64,000 nucleotides of DNA from Batillaria attramentaria. Its lineage: Eukaryota > Mollusca > Gastropoda > Batillariidae. Both the position numbers and the translations under genes were made by a program. Below the pieces are notes generated by a model. The model was not told the DNA's origin. It did no database searches and saw only the letters and a program-made list of their open reading frames with translations. Shown here piece after piece: positions 53,990 to 64,000 of this stretch (within the stretch, counting starts at the first letter, position 1; each line of letters starts with the position of its first letter). The DNA is taken from the NCBI GenBank assembly GCA_018292915.2, contig JACVVK020000017.1:3277501-3341500 (forward strand), read 5' to 3'.

Positions 53990-54900
53990 AAAAATTGGGA
54001 TGCTTGTAGCGGTGTACAGGGTGTGAAGACAATGCTCTGTAGGCGGACAATCAAGCAGAACCTCCCCCCCACCCCCCAAAGATATACATGTACAAAGATA
54101 TACGTATCTGTTAACAATCAATTTCACGCCCACTAACTCCAAAATTAAATGCCCACCACCACTGACACCCAAAAAAAGCGCTGGGAGGAGGGGGGGGGGG
54201 GTGTGGGGGAGGCTGTACGGAAGGCTTAGTTGGTTCCCCGAATTTCAATTATCCTATAAAAGTCCAGTTGGAATTTACGCATTAGATACATCTGGTCCAG
54301 CACGAAAATTTCATGTACATCGCAGCATATGGGAAGCACGGATATACTGGCCAACAGTTCTGTTTACAAAACAAGAAACGGCGGGCTCACATATTCATGG
54401 CCTGTTGTGCACTAAAAGAGGAACTGCGCCGTTTCGTAAAACTGAAAACATCCAAATCTTTACATCAGGCCTTAAAGTCTCAATACGCTTGTCAGGCATA
54501 CAACAATGCTGTGGAAAACTTTTCATCGAGTGCTGTTAATCCGTACATCAGAATCAGCCACATGGGACACAATATGGCATCTGAAGCCAGTGTGGGGACT
54601 CTGGTTGACGTATATGTTCTTCTACGTACTTAGAGCTGACGACATTTGCTGGTCGGTGGCTATTTTAAGCGATTTTGTCGATCGGCTTGTAGTACAGGTT
54701 CGGAAGCGTTAGGCCAAAGAAAGTCATACATCCCTAAGATTAGAAGCCGGAAAGTCACGAAAATGGTCACAGTGGCACATCTCCACATTTGGAAAACAGC
54801 CATGGAGCTTTGTAAGCGGCCGTTTTGCCCCGCAGAACTCATTACGAACATAGAGACTTCGAGTTTATGCTAAGCTAAAATAAACGTATACAAAACTACG
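53990..54900. other. Intergenic DNA, no assignable gene
   Basis: Overlapping short plus frames at 54201-54873 have no domain. C and G runs occur near 54065 and 54190. Confidence 0.45.
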
Positions 54901-54916
54901 GTACGAGTGGATGGGT

Positions 54917-55083
54917 GGGTGGGTGTTTGGGAGTTTAACGTCCTTTTCCACCACATAAGCGTGATATTAAAGACGGGGCAACGAGAAAAAGGCCAGCACA
55001 AAGTTTTGGCCCCAGCCGGGATTCGAACTTACGACCCGAGCATTGAAAGTCCAACGCTCTACCATTCGGCCACCCCGGCTCCG
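54917..55083 (-). mobile_element. S2 SINE, near full length
   Basis: In reverse: GGAGCCGGGGTGGCCGAATG, GTAGAGCGTTGGACTTTCAA, GGGTCGTAAGTTCGAATCCC, GGCCAAAACTTTGTGCTGGC and TATGTGGTGGAAAAGGACGT. Confidence 0.88.
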
Positions 55084-55841
55084 AGAAATGACGTGGTGTT
55101 CACACAAATGCGCACTAACATCGTAGACTTTAAACAGAGTTGTGATTTTTTTTTTACTTGTTTACGCGGTAACAAGCACATAAATACTGACAAAATTTGT
55201 GACCAGATAAAATCAAGAAATCGACGCGGTGATTGTTCGTGCTGAATTTTAGTAACCACAGTAAAAACACACTGCCAGAGTGGGAGATGTGGACGATTGT
55301 TTATCTATTTTGATTGTATCTGTTGTGGTGTTTGTCGGTATGTGATTTGGAATGTGTGGAGGAATGAAAAGAAAAGACGATGAGCCAAAATCAAGCTTAA
55401 AGATCTTGTACGTCCGGTAGAGCATGCCAAACTGAGTAAATTCCAATACACTACAAACATATATATGATACACATATATGAATATTATTTAATTCAGGAC
55501 ACGTGCATTTCTGGATTACTTAAGAACCTTTTACATTTTCATCCCTTACTATGGGGTCAACCTTCAGCAACAACCTGAGATTCAAAAGCTTTATTTGGTG
55601 TTCCGTGCACGCAGTACTACGCCGGCGAAAAACAGCATTCTATAAATGAGCAATTAACCCTCTGCCGCTTATTAGCGGTCACTTGTTTACACATACAAGC
55701 TTGAGGAATGTCGTCACTGATGGACACTTCAGATCCGTTGCTTTGACCGAGTGTCTGTTGAAACAGGCACTTGTACGATGATAGCGGGTTAAGATTTTCA
55801 GTTCCAAAAACATTTGACCTTATTTTTGTATTCAGAACCCG

Positions 55842-55896
55842 GACTTTGGCACGAGTATTTGAGGTCTTGTCGGCCTCAAATACTCGTGTCAAAGTC
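55842..55896. repeat. Hairpin with 23-bp arms
   Basis: GACTTTGGCACGAGTATTTG+AGG (55842-55864) and CCTCAAATACTCGTGTCAAA+GTC (55874-55896) pair with a single G.T-type mismatch around a 9-base loop TCTTGTCGG. No flanking duplication was noticed. Confidence 0.85.
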
Positions 55897-56233
55897 GACC
55901 TAAATGAACCTAGTAACGAAACACGCTATACACATGCGCAGTTTTCGTAGATACGCAGTCACCTCACGCTTTAAATAGTGTATATGTAAGACAACTATTA
56001 TTCTCACTTGGACCAAGTCCTCCGCACATGAAAGACTGAGCAACAGTGAAAAAGGTACGAGACAATTAGCTTCAGCAATACAATTATGACCTTCTCTGAT
56101 TATTTGCAGGCTACAAATTGGTCACTTTGGTAAATACTGATTATCGTTTGACTTGTGGAACTTGTTTAGTGGGTGACTTTCCCTCTGATCTGATTCAAAT
56201 TTCCCTCTCAACCTCCTTCATCAGTTTGTGAAG

Positions 56234-56312
56234 ATGGTAAGACCAGCTCACCAGAAGGACGCAAGGCAGAACTGCAGCGACATCTTGCCCTTCTCAGCGG
56301 ACTTCTATGCCG
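56234..56312 (+). CDS. SLC51A: OST-alpha exon 1 (N-terminus)
   Basis: ATG in GTGAAGATGG context; encodes MVRPAHQKDARQNCSDILPF then SADFYA and ends GCCG|GTATGG, phase 1. An earlier coding exon is possible (TTCATCAG lies 10 bp upstream) but the length already suits the family. Confidence 0.7.
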
Positions 56313-56631
56313 GTATGGTGGCTAGTGTGTTTATGATTGGTACTGCGTAATGTATCTGCAAAGCTACCCTCAGCAGTGAACACTTCAGCAGCTTTGTACC
56401 AGAGCTTTGCCGGGCCTGCAGGCCCACTGGTCATAGCCTTCACTGACGATAATCGTTATTAGTTACTTTCTGCGTGTCACGAATTTTATGATTAACACTT
56501 CCCAGGTTATGGCAGTATATAATGGCGGGACAGACAATAACAATAATACAAAAAATAACTAATTTTCGGTATATAGTATAAGTACAAATACTCTCGATTT
56601 ACACATCTTAGTCGGCACTCGAACGACTGTT

Positions 56632-56713
<82 letters not shown>

Positions 56714-57188
56714 GCAACAGTCGTGGGCAGCGAGACGTTGTACTTCATCTACGTAGACGTTGTGCTGACACTGGTGGTATGGTTGTTGTTTGTGGAGGAG
56801 TGTTACTTTGTCCTCAGGACCTACAAACACTACAACATCGCCATCAAGTCCATTTGGCTCATCTCTATATATCCGGTATTTTTTTCTGAATTGCCAGTAA
56901 AAAAAAAAAAAAAAAAGACATGTACGAAATAATACATCTCTCATAACTATGTACACATTTTGTCTCGACTGGACAGTAAAAGTTCTTGACACATCATACT
57001 GCAGCGAGTATGAACGAATGCGGCCAAAAGCGTTTTCAGATCAAAGGAAGTGTCCGCATTTCCAGTCGGTATTTCATTGTTCGAGGAATCTCCTCAGAAT
57101 GTCCATACTATATTATAAATGCACCATAAAGGAACTTTCAAAGCCTTTTGTTTTTCCTATGTGACCAGATTTTTGTGTTTAATTCCGG

Positions 57189-57238
<50 letters not shown>

Positions 57239-58990
57239 CCCAAATAACGGGCAGGTATTCGCAGTGTCTGCGCTACTTGGTGCGTGCATTCCGAGGGCGG
57301 TTTACATCTGTGATTTTGTTTCGGCAGTGTAAGTTCCATGCAAAATACTCAGTTGAAATCCGCATTGCGGTTGCTTCTTCCTCTTACCCGGTAATGGTGT
57401 TGGCCATATACTGGCACCTAGCTGTCGTTGTTGGGTTGTATACACCTTTGGGTGTATAGGAGTTGGCCCGGAGGCATAATAAAATGGGGCGGGTTTGTGT
57501 CAGAGGGTTTAACGTCGTTTTCCACCACATAATTATGGGTAATATAAAACACGGAGCAACGAGCAAAAAGCCAGCAAAAATACATTATGAAAGGGAGAGC
57601 TTGCTCGGAGGTAATCTTAACCTATGGGAGTTTGCACGCGAGAATAAGTTTACTACGGGGGTGTATTCATGAAGTAAGGTTACCCTAGGGGCTTTTAGCC
57701 TGAGGAATCCAGGGCGCACGCGGCTTTTGCCTTTTTCTTCTTCTTCTTCTTCTTTTTTCTCAGTTTTTTACGTTGGTACACCACAACGCAAACACTTAGT
57801 TGAAAAAAGCTGGAGACCTAAGTATTTGAGGTGTGTTCATTTGATTGCCCAAATCACCCTCTACTTTCACCTCACTCTATCTCCAACTACACCAGGTACC
57901 TGTCGGTGTGCATGTTCCAGTTCAGCGCCCTGCTGTTACTGTATTTTGGTGACGGTCGCAAGTTGCTGGCAAGGATCCACGACTCTGGATTCACTCTCCG
58001 GACACGCCCATTGTGCTGCTGCTGCATCTGCTGCCCCGTTCTTCCGCCTACCTGGTGAGAAATCATGAACCTGTACATACTGGTCTAACCCCTAGAGCCT
58101 ATGCGAGGCTGTTGTTCCCACTAATAAGTACTCCTAGTATTAAGTTCTGATGCCGCTGAGGAGTCCACTGGCACTGGGCCAGCAGGTCACATCGGCGTAT
58201 GAATACAACTAACGAACCGCCAGTACACAGATCTCGTACATTACTGGCAGACGACAAAAGCTTTGACAAAACCTATGACCGATTCAGATCAAGAATTTCA
58301 AAGGGAAAAAAAACAACGTAATCACAGTCACTGAAATGTTGCAACCAGGATGATAACTGAAAAAAATCAATGACTACTTTTGCTTTCCCGTTCACCACTG
58401 ACGCTGAAATCAAAACTTTGCCCAAAGACCGTAGATAATAAGACTTATCTACGGTCTTTGCTTTGCCGCTTACCGCTGTGGCGACAACATTCACGGACCA
58501 TGATTCCATTGAACGTTCTGTCAAGCACTGACCACCGACAAAACAAGCAATTCCCATTAAAAAAAAAAAAAACAACCCAACAACTAAGAAACCGTTCTTT
58601 GGCACCATTAACTCTGTCGACGTCCACGTAGTTGTCCAGAAACGCCGTGAATCAAAGTTTCCCGCTGCTGAACTCTCCAAATGACGACCGGCGTGAGTGC
58701 GTTGCCCCGTTCCCTGACGAACTTACACAACAGTACTTACGCACCGAAACGAGTGCCTTTGGTCTTTGGGGTAGTTTGTCATTGTTTTACTAGTGTGTTT
58801 GCTAAAACCACTGTGTTTTATATAATTTAGTGTTTAGTCACGAAACCGCCGAACCAAATGGTCAAATAACGCTAGCAAATTGTCTTACTGTATTTTTAGA
58901 ACGTGACCTCTAACCCTTGACATTGAAAAGTACAAACTCTGTCACTGACCTGACAACACGCACCGCCGCCAGCTCAGTGATTACATGTGT

Positions 58991-59050
<60 letters not shown>

Positions 59051-60028
59051 ACAGGCGCAGCCTTACGTGCGTGCGGGCGTTGATATTCCAGACTGTCATC
59101 CTTATGCCTGCCATCCAGTTCATCGCAGCTGTGCTCTGGGCTGATGAACAGTACTCGCCCCACGGGGTATGTCACAGCCAAGACAAGGTGAAAAAAAACC
59201 CAAAAAACTCGAAACAGGCATCATCCGCAATAAGCCTTTACGAAATAGCGGTTACTGACACAGCTTCCTAGTTTGCCAGGCTTTACAGGGGAGCCGGGGT
59301 GGTCGAATGGTAGAGCGTTGGACTTCTAATGCTCGGGTCGTGAGTTCGATCCCGGCTGGGGCCAAATATTTGTGCTGGCTTTTTCATCGTTGTCCCGTCT
59401 TTGATATCACCCTATGTGGTGGAAAAGGACGTTAAACCCCCAACACCCACCCACCCCACCCTTGCCAGGCATTACAAATATATACAATAAGTATCTAAAA
59501 TGAAGCTGGCTGGGTCCATCGGCACAGATTTGCCTGGGTATAGTGATGGGAGACCCAGCTCGTAGTCCATACCAGCTGCCGGAGTGAACTGAACAGTTGC
59601 GTCACTGACTGACGTAACCCAGGTCACGGTATCAGCGTACAACTAATTTAAAACTTCTAGTACCTCTATATTTATCTCGTCGTTTTACAGATCGACTTCA
59701 CAGATTCTTACATCTACCTGACCACTCTCAAGGTGTTCTCCACCATCACTGCCATCTACGGAGTGAATGCGTTGCACGAGTCCACGCGCCTACACTTGCG
59801 CACGTTCAACACTGCGGCCAAGCGCGTGGCTCTAGTGCTCGTTCAGGTTTGCTTCAACCTCCAGGATGCCATCTTGATGCTAGTGGCGCGATTCGACGTA
59901 CTGGGCTGTCAACACGGTTTCTCCTCTCATTTGCAAATGCTAGGTACGTCACAGCACCAACGCCTTCCAACCATGCCCCCCTCCCTCCCCCCTCCCGCCC
60001 CGCCAATGCTGTCTCTCTCACTCACTCA

Positions 60029-60087
<59 letters not shown>

Positions 60088-61848
60088 CTGACCCCTCTCA
60101 GAAACAGAAACTTTAGGACCTATGCTATGGTAGTGAGTGCAAATGGCCCGGGTTGCCAGCTGCAATTCAAGCCACTGGATCAGGTTTGATAGTTTGTCAC
60201 TTTCCTTTGACTCTCAAGAGCCCAAGCCCGACCACCCACTATATCATAAGACTGGTTAAAAAGATACAGCCACTCCACACCAGTAGCATCCACTCCAAGC
60301 CACTATTAGACAAGGCATGGGCCTTCCCGATAGGCCCAAGATCGCTGCAGATTACATAATAGTGGCTTGAAGTGGTGGCTCCTAGTGATACGAAACTTTC
60401 AAGTAAAAACGCATGGGCTTTCATGAGTTAAAACCTCTCGCCAGTGCAAATTTTCAGTGACTTAACGAGTGCTTCACGTCCGAATACAGCAGGGAAACAG
60501 AGCGAAAGTGTGGGTTATGACTTTTCAGTCCGGCAAAGACGCGCAGAAAGTGCCTTATTTCAAACAGTTGAAACGCATACGTCACGGCCGGTGCATAGTT
60601 ATTTTGTTCACTTTCGGGGTTGAAATTTTATTTTGCTTGCATCGCCTAAAAATCTCTGCGAAGTATTTGCGAGGGCACTTTTGAATGCCAGTGCGTGAGC
60701 GCGTGCTTTGCGTGACATTCTCCCAAAGATCAGTCAAGCACTTTCAACTGTTCTACTTTCATCATTTTCTCACAGTCACTAGACACCCTTCCAGAAAGTT
60801 TAATTAATATCGATGAAAATATATGCTACTAGAGGTAAAGAATCTGAATGCTCGTGGTATAAACAGCTTACATGATTGTAAACCACTCGACCGAATCACG
60901 TAAGGTCTGTAACCCGTGTGCAAATGCCAGACCAGCCCGTGGTATCCGTCTATGCTGATGGACTCGCCTGCTGTGTGGACCCGTTCAATAGGGATTGTTG
61001 CTGTTCACTACTGATGACCGCTTCTAAATCGCTTTTCATCGGATCTACAGCCCAAACTTATCTGTACAATGTAGGCTACATTACAGGATGGGAAACTGCT
61101 GAAGGGAAAAAAAAAAAGAAAAAAAAAAGAGACTGAAACCGAGGCCGGGGTGCAGCAGTAGCGCACTGCTGGACTACGGGGGCAACGCCCCACTTATGAA
61201 AAACAAATTTTAGCATTTCCAAAGGCATTTAGTACATGCAGCCTCTACTGGCACCCAGAAGTTAAGTTTATACTGCCTTGGCACCGATATGTAAGCCTTC
61301 AAAACTGAAGTGCCATATACTGTATACTGTTACAGGCATCATGATACATGACTGTGTGTGCAACCTTTTCCCCCTTCCTTTTCTTCGGCTGAAGCTTAGA
61401 TTTCTTTTGGCTGAAAGGATAGGAAATTTGACTGAAAATTGCCAAATGACTGACAATTCCCCAGCCTGACATTAACACTGCACGTTCTATTTGTGCAGAG
61501 TGGCATCACTTGGTGCTGGTCGTAGAGATGTTCCTGCTGTCCGTATTTGCCAGACTGTACTACCGACAACCACTGCGACTTGACGCCGTCCTGGAGAACC
61601 GTCCTGGTGACATTCCAGTCATATATTCCTCTCAAGTGACCAAAGACCACACACTTGGCAACGGTTGGAACGGCGCTAGCAATCCTGTCTTGAACGTGAA
61701 TGCGGATCGTGTAGTGATCTTTGCGCTAGATCCGAAACCATCCTGCACGCTGACGGCTGGTGGGGATTTTTGCAGTGACCTCGACACTTACGATACTGTG
61801 GAAACGGTTGAAAAGGCAACGGCACAGAATGATGTGACGTTGGTGTAA
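56234..61848 (+). CDS. SLC51A: Organic solute transporter alpha subunit (SLC51A/OST-alpha family), 7 exons
   Basis: Exons 56234-56312, 56721-56875, 57255-57328, 57896-58054, 59055-59166, 59691-59943 and 61499-61848; all phases agree and sum to 393 codons plus TAA. In vertebrates OST-alpha with OST-beta exports bile acids and steroid conjugates by facilitated diffusion across the basolateral membrane; here the substrate is inferred. Seen: a short extracellular start (NCSDILPFSADFY), TM1 (IYVDVVLTLVVWLLFV), LLGACIPRAVYICDFVSAV (family IPR motif), CMFQFSALLLLYFGDGRKLL, the diagnostic Cys cluster PLCCCCICCPVLPPTW, ALIFQTVILMPAIQFIAAVL, the LHLRTFN..AAKR loop and the last TM LVLVVEMFLLSVFARLYYRQ, then a longer polar tail than in vertebrates. 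No beta subunit is in the window. Three acceptors are preceded by long (GT)n. Confidence 0.9.
56635..56712. repeat. (GT)n directly before OST-alpha exon 2 acceptor
   Basis: About 39 GT repeats end 8 bases before the AG (TTGCAACAG|TC). Apart from TTGCAAC there is no pyrimidine tract; the (UG)n tract occupies its place. Confidence 0.95.
56721..56875 (+). CDS. SLC51A: OST-alpha exon 2 (TM1)
   Basis: Encodes VGSETLYFIYVDVVLTLVVW, LLFVEECYFVLRTYKHYN and AIKSIWLISIYP; the donor is CCG|GTATTT, phase 0. Length 155 bp, so skipping would shift the frame. Confidence 0.9.
57191..57234. repeat. (GT)n before OST-alpha exon 3 acceptor
   Basis: About 22 GT repeats followed by TTTTCCCCAAATAACGGGCA then G|GTATTC. 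Only a short pyrimidine patch separates repeat and acceptor. Confidence 0.95.
57255..57328 (+). CDS. SLC51A: OST-alpha exon 3
   Basis: Encodes VFAVSALLGACIPRAVYICD then FVSAV with the last codon split GT|G; the donor is GGCAGT|GTAAGT. This frame does not give a long open frame in genomic DNA, so it is easily missed; phases on both sides fix it. 74 bp. Confidence 0.85.
57492..57585 (-). mobile_element. S2 SINE, 3' half, in OST-alpha intron 3
   Basis: GGTTTAACGTCGTTTTCCAC, CATAATTATGGGTAATATAA and CGAGCAAAAAGCCAGCA match the S2 body and tail in reverse; the tRNA-like head is missing. Confidence 0.7.
57896..58054 (+). CDS. SLC51A: OST-alpha exon 4 (Cys cluster)
   Basis: Encodes YLSVCMFQFSALLLLYFGDG, RKLLARIHDSGFTLRTRP and LCCCCICCPVLPPTW. 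The acceptor ACTACACCAG|G has a normal pyrimidine-rich tract; the donor is CCTG|GTGAGA, phase 2. Confidence 0.9.
58424..58459. repeat. Palindrome of AAAGACCGTAGATAA in OST-alpha intron 4
   Basis: AAAGACCGTAGATAA, spacer TAAGAC, then TTATCTACGGTCTTT: perfect 15-bp arms of a sequence that also occurs singly at 19408 and 22093 and as a palindrome at 48098-48121. Confidence 0.8.
58995..59047. repeat. (GT)n directly before OST-alpha exon 5 acceptor
   Basis: About 26 GT repeats end in TTTTACAG|G, so the acceptor AG is only 7 bases from the repeat. Confidence 0.95.
59055..59166 (+). CDS. SLC51A: OST-alpha exon 5
   Basis: Encodes RSLTCVRALIFQTVILMPAI then QFIAAVLWADEQYSPHG; first base completes Trp, the donor is GGG|GTATGT, phase 0. 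112 bp, not a multiple of three. Confidence 0.9.
59288..59445 (+). mobile_element. S2 SINE, full length, in OST-alpha intron 5
   Basis: GGAGCCGGGGTGGTCGAATG, GTAGAGCGTTGGACTTCTAA, GGGTCGTGAGTTCGATCCCG, GGCCAAATATTTGTGCTGGC and GTGGTGGAAAAGGACGTTAA. Very close to 31735-31895, suggesting recent activity. Confidence 0.9.
59691..59943 (+). CDS. SLC51A: OST-alpha exon 6
   Basis: Encodes IDFTDSYIYLTTLKVFSTIT, YGVNALHESTRLHLRTFN, AAKRVALVLVQVCFNLQD and ILMLVARFDVLGCQHGF. The acceptor is GTTTTACAG and the donor CTAG|GTACGT, phase 1. Confidence 0.92.
60205..60430. mobile_element. Palindromic MITE (CCACTATTA/TAATAGTGG), copy 2
   Basis: AAGCCCGACCACCCACTATA, TCCAAGCCACTATTAGACAA, GCTGCAGATTACATAATAGT and TTTCAAGTAAAAACGC follow the same order as 24226-24478. 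It lies in OST-alpha intron 6. Confidence 0.7.
61499..61848 (+). CDS. SLC51A: OST-alpha exon 7 (last TM and C-terminal tail)
   Basis: Encodes EWHHLVLVVEMFLLSVFARL then YYRQPLRLDAV, matching the final helix of the family, and an acidic tail to TAA at 61846. The acceptor is TTTGTGCAG|AG. Confidence 0.92.
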
Positions 61849-61883
61849 AACTTATCAGCGGTGAAAATCTGTGCTTTTGATAT

Positions 61884-61889
61884 AATAAA
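61884..61889 (+). terminator. Polyadenylation signal AATAAA of OST-alpha
   Basis: GATATAATAAACG, 36 bases after the stop codon; a very short 3' UTR if used. Confidence 0.5.
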
Positions 61890-62289
61890 CGTAAACCTGT
61901 TCTCGCACCAATCGCATGAACATCGTGTGTTGAAAGTCGCAGCCTATTTCCGTGCATGGTTAAGAAAGAAAAAAAAAGAAAAAAAGCGCACATTACTCTG
62001 TAAGCAATCCCCCCCCCACCCCCGCACTTTTTTAACGGATAATGCACATACATTCTGGTTTCAAACTGTGTAATTTGAAAATAATGATAATGCATGCATT
62101 TCTACATGACGCCATTAGAATTTTAAAAAGCCATTTGACAATACAAGCTGAAGAGCACACGCATGCACAAACACACAGATACAAAAAGAGTCAACATTGC
62201 AAAATCCACAACAACTGTATTTCTGATGCATACACAACTGGAAACATTGCCAATGCATTCGATCTCATCATCTGCAACGAAATTCTATC

Positions 62290-63900
62290 TCTCTCTCTCT
62301 GAACACTCAAGGCTGTAGAGTTATGTAAAAGGTCTCATCTCAAATCAAATCTCACACCCAAAGACCTCTACCATCTCATAACACCAACCAAGTTACAGGT
62401 CCCTCATGACCTATACAACCGTGCTCCACAATGAATCAATCAAACAAGTTTTTGTAAAACATTTCTTTACTGTGAAGTGTTTTGAGTGTGGACGGGTGGA
62501 AAGATGCGACTTGAACCAACCGCAAGCCCATTTTCACGACATTCCTCAGCATTATCAAAGCACACCAATATTCCCCCCTCCCCCCCCCCCTTCCCAAATC
62601 TTCCAGAACTATCAACCATCTTAAATAATCTAGCCTATACTCAATGGGTAACCACTGCTGCAACCGTCTCCTACAATGAAAGATGGAAATTTCCTCTCCA
62701 AGTTTTCTATGCTAGGTCAACAATTCCCTCAGCAGGCTGGAGTTTTCCCGCTGCCCAAAAAAGAGAAAAACAGTACATGTTCTAAAGAAGAAGAAAAAAA
62801 ACAACCCCAGCGGAAACTAGCCTAGCCCCCCCCCCCTTCCCCCCCCCCCCCCCCCCCCAAATTCATGAATGATACGTGATACATGTACTGATAAACTGTA
62901 CTACTTGTTCCTACTTTTTTTCTTTTCTTTTTTTGCCTCAATGGTGGAATGGCGCAAAACAAAACAAAACTACTAAAAACGCACACAGCGGAAATTGGCC
63001 TAGAGGCAGTGGAATTCACCGAACGGTGGGGAAAAACTCATGCCTGCTCAGCAAGAATTCTTGAAACCCTTACCCATAACAAGTTCATCCTGTTACTCAC
63101 TGCTCTAGAACACTCCTGCCAGACCATCACTGCGGATGCACCAGAAGAAAGTAAAAATGACACACACCAAATGCAAGCGTTGTTTTAAAAAAAAAAAAAA
63201 AAAACACAGCGAGAAAACTCAAATCCTCACTCTCCGACTTCCCATACAACTATCACAAGAAATGTTCCGCGCACAATTCACCTCAAACATCTCACATACG
63301 CCCAACATGTTTCCACAAAACAACTGAACTGTGTGAAAACTAGGCATACAAAGACAACTACCTCGAAGTGACTTCAATATTTACATGTGTTCTTTGTGGC
63401 CAGCTGAGAGATGAGGAATAAGTCAACAGGTAAAAACTCAAGTAGGGAGAAGGAAAAGGTCCAAGGACATACTGCAGTTAACAGGATACAATGAATCTGG
63501 GTGGGCTCAGTGTGAAAATGAAACGATGTGGCTAATGGTCAACAATGTTGAAGACAAGACTGAGCTGGGTACAGCCACGATTTGCTGTTTAGATGAGGGC
63601 AGTGCCTGATCCGCATCTCCCAATGTAAATTGTAATACTTAAGGCACGACCCACAGAATGATACACCACCAGGGCCAAGACTGCATTGCCTACTTCAAGA
63701 AACAACACAAAACCTCTGACAAATACCACAATATAAAAGAGGACTACCTGAAACACCTGGACATGATATTTTAGTGCAAGTTGTGCAAAACACTGTACTT
63801 ATTATTGCAAGATGCACAGTTCGCAAACTACTGTCAGTAAGATTTTTCAGAACCATGACAATCACTGTGAAAAACAACCGATTTCATTGGTCTTGAAAAT
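62290..63900 (+). other. Region with short coding-like fragments, unrecognised
   Basis: Several plus-strand stretches read like protein: SNLTPKDLYHLITPTKLQVP, CFECGRVERCDLNQPQAHFH, TVSYNERWKFPLQVFYARST, EIGLEAVEFTERWGKTHACS and DCIAYFKKQHKTSDKYHNIK. They are in different frames and separated by stops and homopolymer runs. This could be a decayed gene or transposon, or chance. I recognise no family. Confidence 0.25.
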
Positions 63901-64000
63901 TTACCGCATACATATTGGTACCCCCCCCCCCCCCCCAAAATCAAATTAAGAAAGAAAAAATGCACCCTAGTGAACATGGCTCACACTGCTGATCTACAGC

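Noticed and set aside
59288..59360. tRNA-like sequence with A and B boxes (also at 3135-3290, 31735, 34918, 47822, 54917)
   Set aside because: Acceptor-stem ends do not pair as in a tRNA, and each is followed by the same SINE body and tail, so these are SINE heads.

Overview
This is eukaryotic, intron-containing, extremely repeat-rich animal DNA. Four things point to a mollusc, most likely a gastropod: long receptors that join LDLa, C-type lectin, LRR and 7TM domains in the style of snail GRL101; tandem B-box/beta-propeller genes; a pearl-like repeat with a tandem core; and dozens of very long (GT)n/(CA)n tracts. The species is inference only.

Layout. 111-1600: pearl/Helentron-like repeat. 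2124-11180 (minus): most of a Src-family tyrosine kinase gene, rebuilt as eight phase-consistent exons from the myristoylated N-terminus to the activation loop; the C-lobe lies beyond the left edge. 11200-23640: intergenic DNA made of MITEs, SINEs, a LINE end interrupted by a MITE, and microsatellites. 23641-29135 (plus): two tandem genes with a shared beta-propeller C-half; one has a B-box N-terminus and the other a disordered basic N-terminus, with Penelope-like remnants between them. 29200-41400: SINEs, MITEs, a frameshifted LINE ORF1-like element, hairpins and a second pearl-like copy. 41427-45746 and 49364-53839 (plus): two tandem, single-exon receptors of about 1440-1490 residues (CUB-like, LDLa, C-type lectin, LDLa, LRR, 7TM), separated by a dead mariner transposase and a pogo-like fragment. 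56234-61848 (plus): a complete seven-exon SLC51A/OST-alpha-type transporter gene of 393 codons. 61900-64000: poorly understood DNA with short coding-like fragments.

The host genes form no obvious pathway: a membrane-tethered signalling kinase, two intracellular beta-propeller proteins, two surface receptors and an organic solute transporter subunit. Their common feature is repeat pressure on gene structure. A minisatellite grew out of the kinase SH2 exon with its splice donor, introns of the propeller gene consist largely of mobile DNA, and three of six OST-alpha introns end in long (UG)n tracts just before the acceptor. All exon models rest on GT-AG sites and matching codon phases read by eye; no alignment or expression data were available.
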